A stretch of DNA of 64,000 nucleotides from Flaccisagitta enflata (GCA_965153355.1 OZ231126.1:92814001-92878000), one strand, 5' to 3'; counted from the stretch's first letter, positions 21,561-34,574 are shown. Translations and numbers: made by a program. The notes: generated by a model from the sequence alone, not told the origin.

Positions 21561-24500
21561 ACCTTTTTAAAGTAGGGTTCAAAAGAACTAATAAGATGGA
21601 ATCTTTTGAATAAAACAATTTGGAGTGAATCATTTGGATTGAAGCGTTTGGAATAATCATTTTGATTGAAGTGTTTTGAGGGAATCATTTGGATTGAAGT
21701 GTTTTGAGGGAATCATTTGGATTGAAGTGTTTGGAGGGAATCATTTGGATTGAAGTGTTTGGAGGGAATCATTTGGATTGAAGTGTTTGGAGGGAATCAT
21801 TTGGATTGAACTATATGGATTGAAGTGTTTGGAGGGAATTGTTTGGATTGAAGTGTTTGGAGGGAACTGTCTGTTTTGATTAGAATTATTTGGATTGAGG
21901 TAGTGGAGAGAACCCCTTGGATTGAAGTGTTTGGAGGGAATCCTTTGGTTGAAGTGTTTGGTGGGAATCATTTCTGTTGTAGTCATTTAGATCTGAGTGT
22001 TTTGAAGAAGTCATTTCAATTTGAGTGTTTTGAAGGAGCCAATTCAATTTGAGTGTTTTGAAGGAGCCAATTCAATTTGAGTGTTTTGAAGGAGTCATTT
22101 CAATTTGAGTGTTTCAAAGGAGTCATTTCGATTTGAGTGTTTCAAAGGAGTCATTTCAATTTGAGTGTTTAAAAGTAGTCATTTCGATTTTGAGTGTTTC
22201 GAAGGAGTAAAGTTTGAACCCTACCTTATAAGGTAGGGTCGAAATGAATATTTCGAACAAATCATTTCAATTTGAAAGTTTTGAAGGAGTCATTTTGATT
22301 TGAGTGTTTCGAAGGAGTAAAGTTCATTTGAACCCTACCTTAAAGGGTAGGGTCGAAATGAATATTTCGAACAAATCATTTCAATTTGAGTGTTTCAAAG
22401 CAGTCATTTTGATTTTGGTGTTTTGAAGGAATCATTTCAATTTTGGTGTTTTGAAGGAATCATTTCAATTTGAGTGCTTCGAAGGAGTAAAATTCATTTG
22501 AACCGTACCTTATAGGGTAGGGTCAAAATGAATATCTCAAACGAATCATTTTAATCTGAATGTTTCAAAGAAGACATTTTGATTTGAGTGTTTCGAAGGA
22601 GTCATTTCAATTTGAGTGTTTTGAAGGAGTCATTTCGATTTGAGCGTTTCGATGGAGTCATTTCGATTTGAGTGTTTCGAAGGAGTCATTTCCATTTGAG
22701 TGTTTCGAAGGAGTCATTTTGATTTGAGTGTTTCAGAGGAGTCATTTTGATTTGAGTGTTTATAACAAATCATTTCAATTTGAATGTTTCGAAGGAGTCA
22801 TTTTGATTTAAGGGTTTCGAAGGAGTAAAGTTCATTTGAAACCTACCTTATAGGGTAGGGTCGAAATGAATATTTCGAACAAATCATTTCAATTTGAGTG
22901 TTTCGAAGAAGTCATTTTGATTTGGGTGTTTCGAAGGAGTGAAATTCATTTGAACCCTACCTTATAGGGTAGGGTCGTAATGAATATTTTGAACGAATTA
23001 TTTCGATTTGAGTGTTTCAGTGAGTCATTTCGATTTGAGTGAGTTAAAGGAGTCATTTTTTGAGTGATTCAAAGGAGTCATTTCAATTTGAGTATTTATA
23101 ACAAATGATTTCAATTTGAATGTTTTGAAGTTATTTCGATTTGATTGTTTCGATGGAGTAAAGTTCATTTGAACCCTACCTTATAGGGTAGGGTCGAAAT
23201 GAATATTTCGAATAATTCATTTCAATTCTAGTGTTTTGAAGCAGTCATTTGGATTTTAGTGTTTTGAAGGAGTCATTTCGATTTTAGTGTTTCGAAAGAG
23301 TCATTTCGATTTTAGTGTTTCGAAGGAGTCATTTCGATTCTAGTGTTTCAGTGAGTCATTTTGATTTGAGTGTTTTGAAGGAGTCATTTTGATTTGAGTG
23401 TTTTGAAGGAGTCATTTCGATTTGAGTGTTTTGAAGGAGTCATTTCGATTTGAGTGTTTGGAAGGAGTCATTTCAATTTTAGTGTTTCGAAGGAGTAAAG
23501 TTCATTTGAACCCTACCTTATAGGGTAGGGTCGAAATGAATATTTCAAACAAATCATTTCAATTCGAAGGTTTCAAAGGAGTCATTTCAATTTTAGTGTT
23601 TCGAAGGAGTCATTTTGATTTGAGTGTTTCGAAGAAGTCATTTCAATTTGAGTCATTTCAATTTGAGTGTTTCGAAGCAGTCATTTTGATTTGGGTGTTT
23701 CGAAGGAGCCATTTCGATTTGAGTGTTTCGAAGGAGTCGTTTCGATTTGAGTGTTTGGAAGGAGTAAAGTTCAGTTGAACCCTAACTTATAGGGTAGGGT
23801 CGAAATGAATATTTCAAACAAATCATTCCAATTTGAATGTTTCAAAGGAGTCATTTCGATGAGTGTTTCGAAGGAGTCATTCTGATTTGAGTGTTTCGAA
23901 GGAGTCATTTCAAGTTGAGTGTTACGAAGGAGTCATTTAGATTTTAGTGTTTTGACGGAGTCATTTCGATTTTAGTGTTTCGAAGGAGTAAAGTTCATTT
24001 GAACCCTACCTTATAGGGTAGGGTCAAAATGAATATTTAAAACAAATCATTTCAATTTAAAGATTTCAAAGGAGTCATTTCGATTTTAGTGTTTCGAACG
24101 AATCATTTCAATTTGAATGTTTGGAAGGAGTCATTTCGATTTGAGTGTTTCGAAGGAGTCATTTTGATTTGAGTGTTTCAAAGGAGTCATTTTGATTTAA
24201 GTGTTTATAACAAATTATTTCAATTAGAATGTTTCGAAGGAGTCATTTCTTAAGGGTTTCGAAGGAGTAAAGTTCATTTGAAACCTACTTTATAGGGTAG
24301 GGTCAAAATGAATATTTCAAACAAATCATTTCAATTTGAGTGTTTCGAAGACGTCATTTTGATTTGGGTGTTTCGAAGGAGTGAAATTCATTTGAACCCT
24401 ACCTTATAGGGTAGGGTCGTAATGAATATTTCGAACAATTCATTTCAATTTGAGTATTTGGAAGCAGTCATTTTGATTTTAGTGTTTCGAAGGAGTCATT

Positions 24501-27245
24501 TTGATTTTAGTGTTTCAGTGAGTCATTTCGATTTGAGTGTTTCAAAGGAGTCATTTTGATTTGAGTGTTTCAAAGGAGTCATTTCGATTTGAGTGTTTCA
24601 AAGAAGTCATTTCGATTTGAGTGTTTCAAAGGAGTCATTTTGATTTGAGTATTTATAACAAATCATTTCAATTTGATTGTTTCGAAGGAGTTATTTTGAT
24701 TTGAGTGTTTCGATGGAGTAAAGTTCATTTGAACCCTACCTTATAGGGGAGGGTCGAAATGAATATTTCGAACAATTCATTTCAATTTGAGTGTTTTGAA
24801 GCAGTGATTTCGATTTTAGTGTTTTGAAGAAGTCATTTCGATTTGAGTGTTTCGAAGGAGTCATTTCGATTTGAGTGTTTCGAAGGAGTCATTTCGATTT
24901 GAGTGTTTCGAAGGAGTCATTTCGATTTGAGTGTTTCGAAGGAGTCATTTCGATTTTAGTGTTTCGAAGGAGTCATTTCGATTTTAGTGCTTCAAAGGAG
25001 TCATTTCAATTTTAGTGTTTCAAAGGGGTAAAGTTCATTTGAACCCTACCTTAAAGGGTAGGGTTGAAATGAATATTTCAAAAAAATCATTTCAATTTGA
25101 AGGTTTCAAAGAAGTCATTTCAATTTTAGTGTTTTGAAGGAGTCATTTTGATTTTAGTGTTTCGAAGGAGTCATTTCAATTTTAGTGTTTTGAAGGAGTC
25201 ATTTTGATTTTAGTGTTTCGAAGGAGTCATTTCAATTTTAGTGTTTTGAAGGAGTCATTTCGATTTTAGTGCTTCAAAGGAGTCATTTCAATTTTAGTGT
25301 TTCGAAGGGGTAAAGTTCATTTGAACCCTACCTTAAAGGGTAGGGTTGAAATGAATATTTCAAACAAATCATTTCAATTTGAAGGTTTCAAAGGAGTCAT
25401 TTCAATTTTAGTGTTTCGAAGGAGTCATTTTGATTTGAGTGTTTCGAAGAAGTCATTTCAATTTGAGTCATTTCAATTTGAGTCATTTCGATTTGAGTGT
25501 TTCGAAGCAGTCATTTTGATTTGGGTGTTTCGAAGGAGCCATTTTGATTTGAGTGTTTCGAAGGAGTCATTTCGATTTGAGTGTTTGGAAGGAGTAAAGT
25601 TCATTTGAACACTACCTTATAGGGTAGGGTCGAAATGAATATTTCAAACAAATCATTCCAATTTGAATGTTTCAAAGGAGTCATTTTGATTTGAGTGTTT
25701 CAAAGAAGTCATTCTGATTTGAGTGTTTCGAAGGAGTCATTTCAATTTGAGTGTTTCGAAGGAGTCATTTTGATTTGAGTGTTTCGAAGGAGTCATTTCG
25801 ATTTGAGTGTTTCGAAGGAGTAAAGTTCATTTGAACCCCACCTTATAGGGTAGGGTCAAAATGAATATTTTGAACTAATAATTCCAATTTGAGTGTTTTG
25901 AAGCAATCATTTTGATTTGGGGGTTTTGAAGGAATCATTTCGATTTTAGTGTTTCAATGGAGTCATTTCGATTTGAGTGTTTGGAAGGAGTAAAGTTCAT
26001 TTGAACCCTACCTTATAGAGTAGGGTCGAAATGAATATTTCAAACAAATCATTTCAATTTGAATGTTTCAAAGGAGTCATTTCGATTTTAGTGTTTCGAA
26101 GGAGTCATTTCGATTTTAGTGTTTCAAAGGAGTCATTTCGATTTTAGTGTTTCGAAGGAGTCATTTCGATTTGAGTGTTTCGAAGGAGTCATTTCGATTT
26201 GAGTGATTTGAAGGAGTCATTTCGATTTGAGTGTTTTGAAGGAGTCATTTTGATTTGAGTGTTTTGAAGGAGTCATTTCGATTTGAGTGTTTTGAAGGAG
26301 TCATTTCGATTTGAGTGTTTCGAAGGAGTCATTTCGATTTGAGTGTTTCGAAGGAGTCATTTCGATTTGAATGTTTTGAAGGAGTCATTTTGATTTGAGT
26401 GTTTCGAAGGAGTCATTTCGATTTGAGTTTCGAAGGAGTAAAGTTCATTTGAACCCTACCTTATAGGGTAGGGTCGAAATGAATATTTCGAACAAATCAT
26501 TTCAGTTTGAGTGTTTCGAAGCAGTCATTTTGATTTGAGTGTTTCGAAGGAGCGATTTCGATTTGAGTGTTTTAAAGAAATCATTTCGATTTTGGTGTTT
26601 AGAAGGAGTCATTTCGATTTGCGTGTTTCGAAGAAGTAAAGTTCATTCGAACCCTTCCTTATAGGGTAGGGTCAAAATGAATATTTTGAAGGAATCATTT
26701 CAATTCGAATGTTTCGAAGGAGTCATTTCAATTTGAGTGTTTCAAAGGAGTCATTTTGATTTGAATGTTTCAAAGGAGTCATTTGGTTTTGAGTGTTTTG
26801 AAGGAGTCATTTCGATTTGAGTGTTTCGAAGGAGTCATTTTGATTTGATTGTTTCGAAGGAGTAAAGTTCATTTTATCCCTACCTTAAAGGGTAGGGTCG
26901 AAATGAATATTTGGAACAAATCATTTTAATTTGAGTGTTTCGAAGCAGTCATTTTGATTTGGGTGTTTCGAAGGAGATATTTCGATTTGAGTGTTTTGAA
27001 GAAATCAATTTGATTTTAGTGTTTCAAAGGAGTTATTTTGATTTGAGTGTTTGGAAGTAGTAAAGTTCATTTGTACCCTACCTTTTAGGTTAGGGTTGAA
27101 ATGAATATTTCGAATGAATCATTTCAATTTGAATGTTTCGATTTTAGTGTTTCAGAGGGTCATTTCGATTTTAGTGTTTCGAAGGAGTCATTTTGATTTT
27201 AGTGTTTCGAAGGAGTCATTTCAACTTGAGTGTTTTAAAGGAGTT
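21561..27245 (+). repeat. 28-bp satellite with boundary blocks, copy 2 (5.7 kb)
   Basis: Longer version of 14161-18296 with the same 28-bp unit and about twenty boundary blocks of the CCTACCTTATAGGGTAGGGT type. Some higher-order segments (for example near 25297-25608 and 23536-23778) repeat nearly exactly those near 16566-17063. Several small frames are translations of the satellite. Confidence 0.95.
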
Positions 27246-29262
27246 TAAAATAACCATCCCTTCAAACAATCAAATCAGATTCATTTGAAATATTCACTCA
27301 GATCAAAAAGATTAGAGGAATCATTTGGAGCATTTTGAAAGGAATGATGCTTTGGTGGAAATTCACTTCCACTGGCAAAAATTCGCCACCCATTGGCGAA
27401 AATTTGCCACCCACTGGCAAAAATTCGCCACTCCTCAGCAAACATGGTCAAATTGATTTTGACTAATGATAAGACAACATACACTCAGATTCAATTACTT
27501 CCTAGCCTTTAAGGTGGGGTTCAAATGAATTTTCTAAATGATACCTTTTAAAACAATCAAATCTGAAATATTCATATATACTCATAGAAAGAGGGTCATA
27601 AACATTCTCTAAAACATTCATTTGAATTGTACGTTACTTTGCTATCCTGTGGGAAGGGTTCAAATCATTACTCTATAAAAAGGTATTCAAAAATATTTAA
27701 GTAGAAAAAAAAAGTACCTGGGGTAACTCACTTTCACTGGCGAAAATTTGCCACCCAGTGGCGAAAATTTGCCACCCAGTGGCAAAAATTTGCCACCCAC
27801 CAACCAAAATTCGCCACCTACCAGTAAATATGTTCAAATCAATTATGACTAGTAATGATAGTCAACAAACCCTCAAATTCATTTACTTCCTTTTTTTTTA
27901 AGGTAGGGTTTAAATGATTTTTCTCAATGATATCCTTTCAAAACAATCAAATCGATTACATTTGGAATATTTATTAAGATCTCATCTCAAAGAAAGGGGG
28001 GTCATATATATTCTCTCAAACATTCATTTGGATGGTTCATTCCATTGCTATCCTGTGGTAAAGGTTTGCTTCAAAGATTGTTGCAAAAATCATTTCAAAT
28101 GGAATAATCAATAAAATTGAAGCATTTTTATTCCAATTGTAATTTCTAAATGATAAAAGATAAATCTGGCACCCACCAGCAAAAATTCGCCACATGCGGC
28201 TAAATTAATTCTGACAAAATGATAATACTCTCCGAACAATTTCTATAATGACCATCCTTTCAAACACTCAAATCAGATTCATTTGCAATATTCATTCAGA
28301 TCAAAAAGATTAAAGGAATCATTTGGAGCATTTTGAAAGGAATGATGCTTTGGTGGAAATTCACTTCCACTGGCAAAAATTTGCCACCCAGTGGCGAAAA
28401 TTTGTCACCTAGTGGCGAAAATTTGTCAACCAGTGGCGAAAATTTGTCACCCAGTGGCGAAAATTCGCCACCCATTAGCAAAAATTCGCCACCCCCCAGC
28501 AAACATGGTCAAATCGATTTTGACTAATAATAAGACAACATACACTCAGATTCAATTACTTCCTGGCCTTTAAGGTGGGGTTCAAATGAATTTTCTAATC
28601 AAATCTGATTCATTTGAAATATTCATATAGATCCTAACTCGTAGATTGAGGGTCATAAACATTCTCCAAAACATTCGTTTAAATTGTTCATTCCTTTGCT
28701 ATCCTGGGGCAAGGGTTTAAATGATTGTTACTCTATAAAAAGGTATTCAAAAATATTTAAGAAAAAAGAAGGGTACTTAGCGTAACTCACTTCCACTGGC
28801 GACATTTTTTTGACAAAATGATAATACTCTTCAAACAATGTTTAAAATGACCAACCCTTCAAACAATCAAATCAGATTCATTTGAAATATTCATTCAGAT
28901 CTAATCTCTTAGAAAGGGGATCAAATGTATTCTCTAAGACATCTGGATAATTCATTCATTTCTATCCTAAATGATTGCTACTCATTAAAGAGGTATTCAG
29001 ATGAAATATAAAAAAAAAACATTTTGGAAAAAGAATGGCACTTATGGGGAAAATCACTACTTATGGCAAAAATTTGTCACCCAGTGGCGAAAAGTTGTCA
29101 CCTGGTGGCGAAAAGTTATCACCCAGTAGCAAAAATTAGTCACCTAGTGGCAAAAATTTCCCTCAGTGGTGAAAATTCACCGACCACTGGCAAAAATTCA
29201 CCACATGGTCAAATCGGTTTTGACTGAATTACTATACTCTCCTGACACTCATATTCATCTAG
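27246..29262. repeat. Diverged tandem repeat of about 1 kb with 21-bp GGCGAAAATTTGCC sub-arrays
   Basis: The block at 27255-27545 recurs at about 28258-28595, and shorter relatives lie at 27545-28140 and 28600-29262. Each contains a cluster of 21-bp units (CAGTGGCGAAAATTTGCCACC) whose TGGCGAAAATTTGCCA core is palindromic: 27360-27430, 27735-27815, 28370-28500 and 29055-29200. No gene seen. Confidence 0.8.
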
Positions 29263-29270
29263 GTCCTAAC

Positions 29271-30053
29271 TAGAGGTCGACCGAAGGTAGGTTAACCGAA
29301 GCCGAACCGAAGCCGAAGTTGACAGTGACTAGATTACCGAAACCGAAACCGAAGGTTACCGAATTCAGAAACCGAATGTTGAAGTTAATTATATTTTTCA
29401 CTCAAGGAAAGTAAAAAAAAATTATAAAAAATAAGAGATTCATTAAAATTGTTGTTTTTTTCTGTCTTCTATTTCTTTGTTTTTTTTTATTTTCCACCTA
29501 ACTTCTTTTTTTTTAGTTTGTTTAAAAAAAGTTATACATACAAAATCAAAATTGGATAACAACTTTGACTTTGGTTCCAAGGTAGAGGAAGTGCTCCATC
29601 CAATAGGTCAGTACCAATGTTAACCTTTGGTCAATCCCTATTGCAAGGCATATTTTTTAATGCTGTCCATTAGTCTGTCTGGCTGTGTACTTGTCTGTCT
29701 TATTGCATACCTGTTCATCTTGCCTCAATCCTAAATATTTATTTTTCTTAGCAAAATTTTTTTCATTCTTTTACTTTCTTTGTTTGTTTTTTTTGTTTAA
29801 TTTTTGAGGTCATCAGACCATTAGGGCAGGAGCTGTAGGGTCAAAGAAAAAAAAAGTAAAATGTGACCGACTGACCGACTAACCAACCAACCAATGGACA
29901 TAGCAGGTTGGAGTCGCATGATAGCGACTAAATACAATGGTCCTTAAATGATTTTTATATAGTTATCATTTCTCTCTGTCTCTTTTAATCTCTCTCTGTT
30001 TTCTTCTCTTTAACTTTCTTTTTTTCTTTTTTTTTTCTTTTTTCTCTCTCTCT

Positions 30054-30102
<49 letters not shown>

Positions 30103-30251
30103 GTTCCTAAATTCAATTTTGAACCTTCTACCTACTACATACTGACATTTCTACTACCTACTGGTACTTTTAAAACCGAAGCCGAACCGGAGGCCGAAGG
30201 TGGGTGAGGGTCAGTAGGTCAGTACCGAACCGAACCTTCGGTCGACCTCTA
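29271..30251. mobile_element. 981-bp non-autonomous hAT-type element
   Basis: Inverted ends TAGAGGTCGACCGAAGGT are followed by CGAAGCCGAACCGAAG-like sub-repeats on both sides. A perfect 8-bp target duplication GTCCTAAC flanks the element (29263-29270 and 30252-30259). An 8-bp duplication with TAGAGGTCG-type ends fits the hAT superfamily. The interior has no transposase; it holds a nested TCG repeat and a short CT run (30046-30100). Confidence 0.88.
29806..29929 (-). repeat. TCG dispersed repeat nested in the hAT element
   Basis: Reverse-orientation copy: GACCGACTGACCGACT run, then the terminal hairpin AGTCGC-ATGATA-GCGACT (29912-29929) followed by AAAT. The other end is degraded. Confidence 0.7.
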
Positions 30252-30259
30252 GTCCTAAC

Positions 30260-31098
30260 CTGAAGGGTGGGGTTCAAATAGATTTACTTAATGATTATCC
30301 TTCAAAACAATCAAATCTGATTCATTTGGAATATTCATTTAGAACCCATCTCATTCAAGAGTCGCTAAGTGTTGACTAACAAGTTTATTTGACCAATGGC
30401 GCATGTGTCGCGAATTTCAGAAAAAAATGACTTGGATGGATGGACTGACCAACAGATAGACCACAAGTGGCTTATGGAGTGGCGTAGCATGTCTTGAAGA
30501 CCTATAATTCAATTTCAGGTAACGGCTTGGCTAATGGATGTCTGTCTGCCCAACAGTCTAGTTGTCATGTGTCATGTCATCCATGTTGCGATCTTGCAAA
30601 TTCGCACCTCCTAAAAGAGAAAATATAAAACCAATTTTCCGATTGAAAACAAATTCACTATCAAAATGATGTAAAATTTTGCAAATTATTGCATGGTCTT
30701 CAGTGCACTTTCAGCTTCAAAAGTTTTGTTATCAAACTTCATCTTCAAATGTCCTGGTATGCTTGTTTATTTTTGTTTGTTTGCGATTTTTTCCCGTTGC
30801 TGGCAAATTGCCATATTCATAAAAACATTGCATTGGAATTTGATAGATGCCAAACATTGGAATAGGTACGACGACAAAATTGAATCAAGATGAAAGAAAT
30901 TTGATGTCACGTTTTTTTTCATCATTCTGCATTTTAATTTTCTTTAACCCTCCATATGCTAATAACCAGATCAGCTGCTGCTGCTGCTGCCATTGCTGCC
31001 CTAAAACTGTGTCACCTCATTGGTTGGATAGTTATGTCAAACTTCCAATCAAAAGTGGTGACTCTGTTTAACAGAGTTTAACAAACTAGGCAGGCTAC
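30260..31098. other. AT-rich stretch without a supported gene
   Basis: Contains TCG-like fragments (GGATGGATGGACTGACCAAC near 30437) and a short CTG run at 30973-30990. Two small frames (30693-31071) have no recognisable features. Confidence 0.5.
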
Positions 31099-31882
31099 GG
31101 GAATGTTAAGAAAGTTTTAACAAAGTTTAACAAAGTTTAACAAAGTTTAACAAAGTTTAACAAAGTTTAACAAAGTTTAACAAAGTTTAACATTGGGTAC
31201 CTCTTTAATTTTGCAACCGTGTTAAAACCGGATTTAAAGGGTGCCTTTAATGCAAATAGGTGTAAAATTTCTTGCAGAACCCTGTTAAAGTCCTTTTTAA
31301 ATCTAAGAGTTGTTAAAACCTAGGTGTTTTAACGCCGCCTCAAGTTTTAACACGAGAAAGCTTTACATGGTTTAACAGAGGTAACCAGTTTTAACACAAA
31401 TCACTTGTTTAACACAGTAAAATAAATAACATGTTTAACAGAGGTAACCAGTTTTAACGCAAGCAGCTAAGTTTAACACAGGGAACCATGTAACATGTTT
31501 TAACACGACTGGTCTTGACCAGTTTTAACCAGTTTTAACCAGTTTTAACTCAAATCTCTAGTTTAACACTGTAAAATAAATAACATGTTTAACACAGGTA
31601 ACCAGTTTTAACACAAGCAACAAAGTTTAACACAGGGAACCATGTAACATGTTTTAACATGACTAGTCTTGATCAGTTTTAACAGGCCATCGCAAGTTTT
31701 AACACTTTTTTCTATTAATATTTAAGTTTTAACAAGTTTTAACAGGTTCCTCTTTAATTTTTGGCTGGTTAAACTTTGTTAAACTTTGTTAAACTTTGTT
31801 AAACTTTGTTAAACTTTGTTAAACTTTGTTAAACTTTGTTAAAACCTGTTAAAACTTTTAAAAACTTTCTTAACATTCCTCC
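31099..31882. mobile_element. 784-bp foldback element built on TTTAAC words
   Basis: Ends GGGAATGTTAAGAAAGTTTT and (inverted) GAGGAATGTTAAGAAAGTTT. Each arm contains an 11-bp tandem (AAAGTTTAACA, seven to eight copies), in opposite senses at 31110-31190 and 31768-31850. The centre has many further TTTAAC/GTTAAA words in CAGTTTTAACNCAAG contexts. No gene. Confidence 0.8.
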
Positions 31883-32578
31883 CTCTGCTTTTTTGATGCA
31901 TTTGCTATCAATTTATGGCAAAATTTAAAAAATCAGCTTGGAAATATAAAATTCAGAGCTTAAAGATAGCAAAAATGAAGCATTTTTATATATCTTTTAT
32001 ATCAGAAATTAGGATTGTAGCTTCAAGCTTTTTAAAAAATATCTGAAAAGTGTGGCAATAATTGCTGTAATAATGCTTTTACCTATTTGGTAAATTTAGA
32101 GGGTTATTTTATAAATATTAACTAAAAAAATCATTTCAAACTATCAAATTGATTTTTTTTCAGCCTATTTTCATAATCTCTTCTTTAAAATTCTTGAAGA
32201 CTATGAAAAGTGTATAAATATTGTTGAGATACACATGCTGGAATATAATCCAGCTAGTTTTAAGAAATATGTGATAGATTAGAGCTTATAAATAGCAAAA
32301 AAATAACAAAAAAATAGTCATTTTATAACAGTTTTTGGCATTTTTTTTGTTTTGATTATTGAAAAATCACTCTAAACAAACTGTAGTAGGTATAAGCATT
32401 AGTGCAACCACTGTAGCCAAACTTTTCATACATTTCTACATACTTTTAGAAGCCATGAACATAATTATTGATCTAAAATATGCTTAAAAATGCCTTTTTT
32501 GGCTATAATTTGACTATCAATTCTGTGTTTCTAAGCAGATTTTTTTATTTTTACCAATGATTTATAGCTAATGCATCA
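31883..32578. other. AT-rich stretch, nothing identified
   Basis: Low GC, scattered A and T runs, no frame, repeat arm or RNA signal that I can support. Confidence 0.5.
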
Positions 32579-32724
32579 AACAAGGCCAGATACACGGCAA
32601 TCCAGTCACGGACGGTTGGGCAGGAGCAGTAATGCGTAAACCAATCGCAATTCAAAAATATTTCGGACGGACGGACCGACGAACCGACCGACACGGCAAG
32701 GTGTAGAGTCACGTGTCCGCGACT
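32579..32724 (-). repeat. TCG dispersed repeat, complete copy
   Basis: Reads AACAAGGCCAGATACACGGC at one end, through GGACGGACGGACCGACG, to the hairpin AGTCACGTGTCCGCGACT followed by AAAAA. Confidence 0.85.
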
Positions 32725-32829
32725 AAAAAGACATTTCCCAGGTCAGGATAATCATGATAATCATGATAATGAATACCTATTGTAGCGCAGTTTTTAAGAA
32801 GAGTTTTCTGCGTCACTGCGTGTCTTGCT

Positions 32830-33106
32830 ATGCACAGATTCGTTGCGCACGTGTACTACCGACCGGGGGGCAACGATACGTCCGGGTCGTGTCTCTGCGT
32901 GTATTGATCATGTGACATAAATAGACAGACAGATGGACAAACAGACAGATGACGTAAAGGAGGCTCTCAAAACATATTGGTTGATCATTCGTTTTCAGCC
33001 AAGGAACGCGGTTATTGCACTTGCGTAACGGACATACCGACAGACGGACGCACGGACGGACAGACCCTCTTATAGAGATGCGTTCCTGACGGACGCATCT
33101 AAAAAA
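32830..33106 (-). repeat. TCG-related repeat, hairpin variant AGATGCGT..ACGCATCT
   Basis: Contains CAGACAGATGGACAAACAGAC and GACGGACGCACGGACGGACA runs and ends in an 8-bp perfect stem, AGATGCGT (33076-33083) with ACGCATCT (33093-33100), then AAAAAA. Same plan as the TCG family with another stem sequence. Confidence 0.65.
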
Positions 33107-33182
33107 CTGAGGATGATATTTTGAGTTTCCCAAAAATTCCGCCAGAGCAAACTTTCAATCGGTGAGTAGATATTAAGCTCTA

Positions 33183-33292
33183 AAACACTTCTAACCCTAA
33201 CACTAGCCCTAACCCTAACCTGATCCCCAAGACTATCCCTGACCTTATCCCTAACCCTAACACTAACCCTACCCCTAATCCTAACTCGTTAC
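33183..33292 (-). repeat. Degenerate interstitial telomere-like repeat (CCCTAA)n
   Basis: About 15 CTAACC/CCCTAA words with substitutions (CACTAGCCCTAACCCTAACC and similar). It fits the animal TTAGGG telomere motif and is far too degenerate to be a chromosome end. Confidence 0.7.
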
Positions 33293-33439
33293 CCGCATTC
33301 AAGTGATTTACCGCTAAAAACAAAAGACAAAAGGACGCTAACCCTCCTACTACGTAACCACAAATGCCAATGATTTGTAGTCCCCGCAGTTTTTTCGCGA
33401 CTTCTTCTTACATGGATAGGAAAAAAATTGATCTCCATG

Positions 33440-34247
33440 CAGTACTTTCCGAGCGAACCCGGCTAAAACTGGAGGATTAATTTTTGTATCCTTAATTTTA
33501 TTTCCTTATCTTTGTTTTTGTATCTAACCTAATTAATGGATACCTAATTCCTTGAACATATTTTGCTGTCAAAAAAAATAAAAGTGCATGAAGACATCAA
33601 TTTGGAGTGTTCTAACCCAGACCATTGGATTCAGCAGACAATTTTACCTATCCTTAACAACAAGATCAGCTCAATCAGACAGTTTTTAGTCGCGTGCACG
33701 CGACTCTACAACCCACTCTGTCCGTCTGTCGGTAACACTTTGCTTTTTCGGTCGGTAACACTTTGCTTTTTTGGCGTTTACTGGCAGTTTAGGGGTTACT
33801 GCTCCTGCCCTACTGCTTGGTCGGTCTATTTCATCACTGCCCCTGCCCACCCGCACGCGACTAGGGTTGCCGTGTATCCGGCCTTGTTACAGGTTCTACA
33901 GCTATTTTAAGTTTTTAAGGACAATTGTCTTAACACAATTTGGGACAATTGTCCTTGAAAACTTTAAATGGCCATAAAACTTGAAATAATTACCTGATTG
34001 AGCCGTTCTTGTTGTCTAGGATAAGTAAAATTTTCTGCTGTATCCAATGGTCTGGGTTAGAACACTCCAAATTGATTTCTTCATACACTTTGATTTCACG
34101 AGTTTTTTTTCTTTACAGCAAAATATGTTCAAAGAATTAAGTATCTTTTAATTAAGTTAGATACAAAAAATGAAGTTTAGAAAATAAAATTAAAAGAACA
34201 AAAATTAATCCTCCAGTTTTAGCCGGGTTTGCTCGGAAGGTACTGTA
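33440..34247. repeat. Large inverted repeat (arms about 245 bp)
   Basis: 33440-33683 (CCAGTACTTT..., CCCGGCTAAAACTGGAGGAT ... TCTAACCCAGACCATTGG ... GCTCAATCAG) matches inverted 33990-34247. A complete TCG repeat sits at the inner end of the left arm. Confidence 0.8.
33688..33888 (+). repeat. TCG dispersed repeat, complete copy (201 bp)
   Basis: Perfect palindrome AGTCGCGTGCACGCGACT at its start, CTACAACCCACTCTGTCC, GTCGGTAACACTTTGC twice, then CCTGCCCACCCGCACGCGAC and closing GTGTATCCGGCCTTGTT. No frame of note. Confidence 0.9.
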
Positions 34248-34574
34248 GGCGATGGGAAGTAAGTCACCTCTTTGCCTACCTGAGCGCTTTTTGAGAAATC
34301 TTGAAAATAGGGAAAAATTAGAGCTATTTTCAATGCAGATTCTACTGAGTTGTATTGACTCATATTCTGATTCCGTATTATTAATCCTTGCAAAATCCCC
34401 TATCATTTGATGGGTTACACTCTATACTTTTGTAAAGAAGTTTTCATTTTTTGAGCCACCGTTACATTTTTAGTCGCGTGCACGCGACTCTACAACCCGC
34501 TTTGTCCGTCGGTCGGTCGGTCGGTTGGTCGGTCGGTCGGTCGGTCACACTTTACTTTTTTTATAAATTTTATT

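Noticed and set aside
33771-33977. Small frames within TCG repeats (33563-33977, 42913-43137, 32828-33133, 63675-63974)
   Set aside because: They read through dispersed repeats with runs such as GGTCGGTCGG; none is shared between copies.
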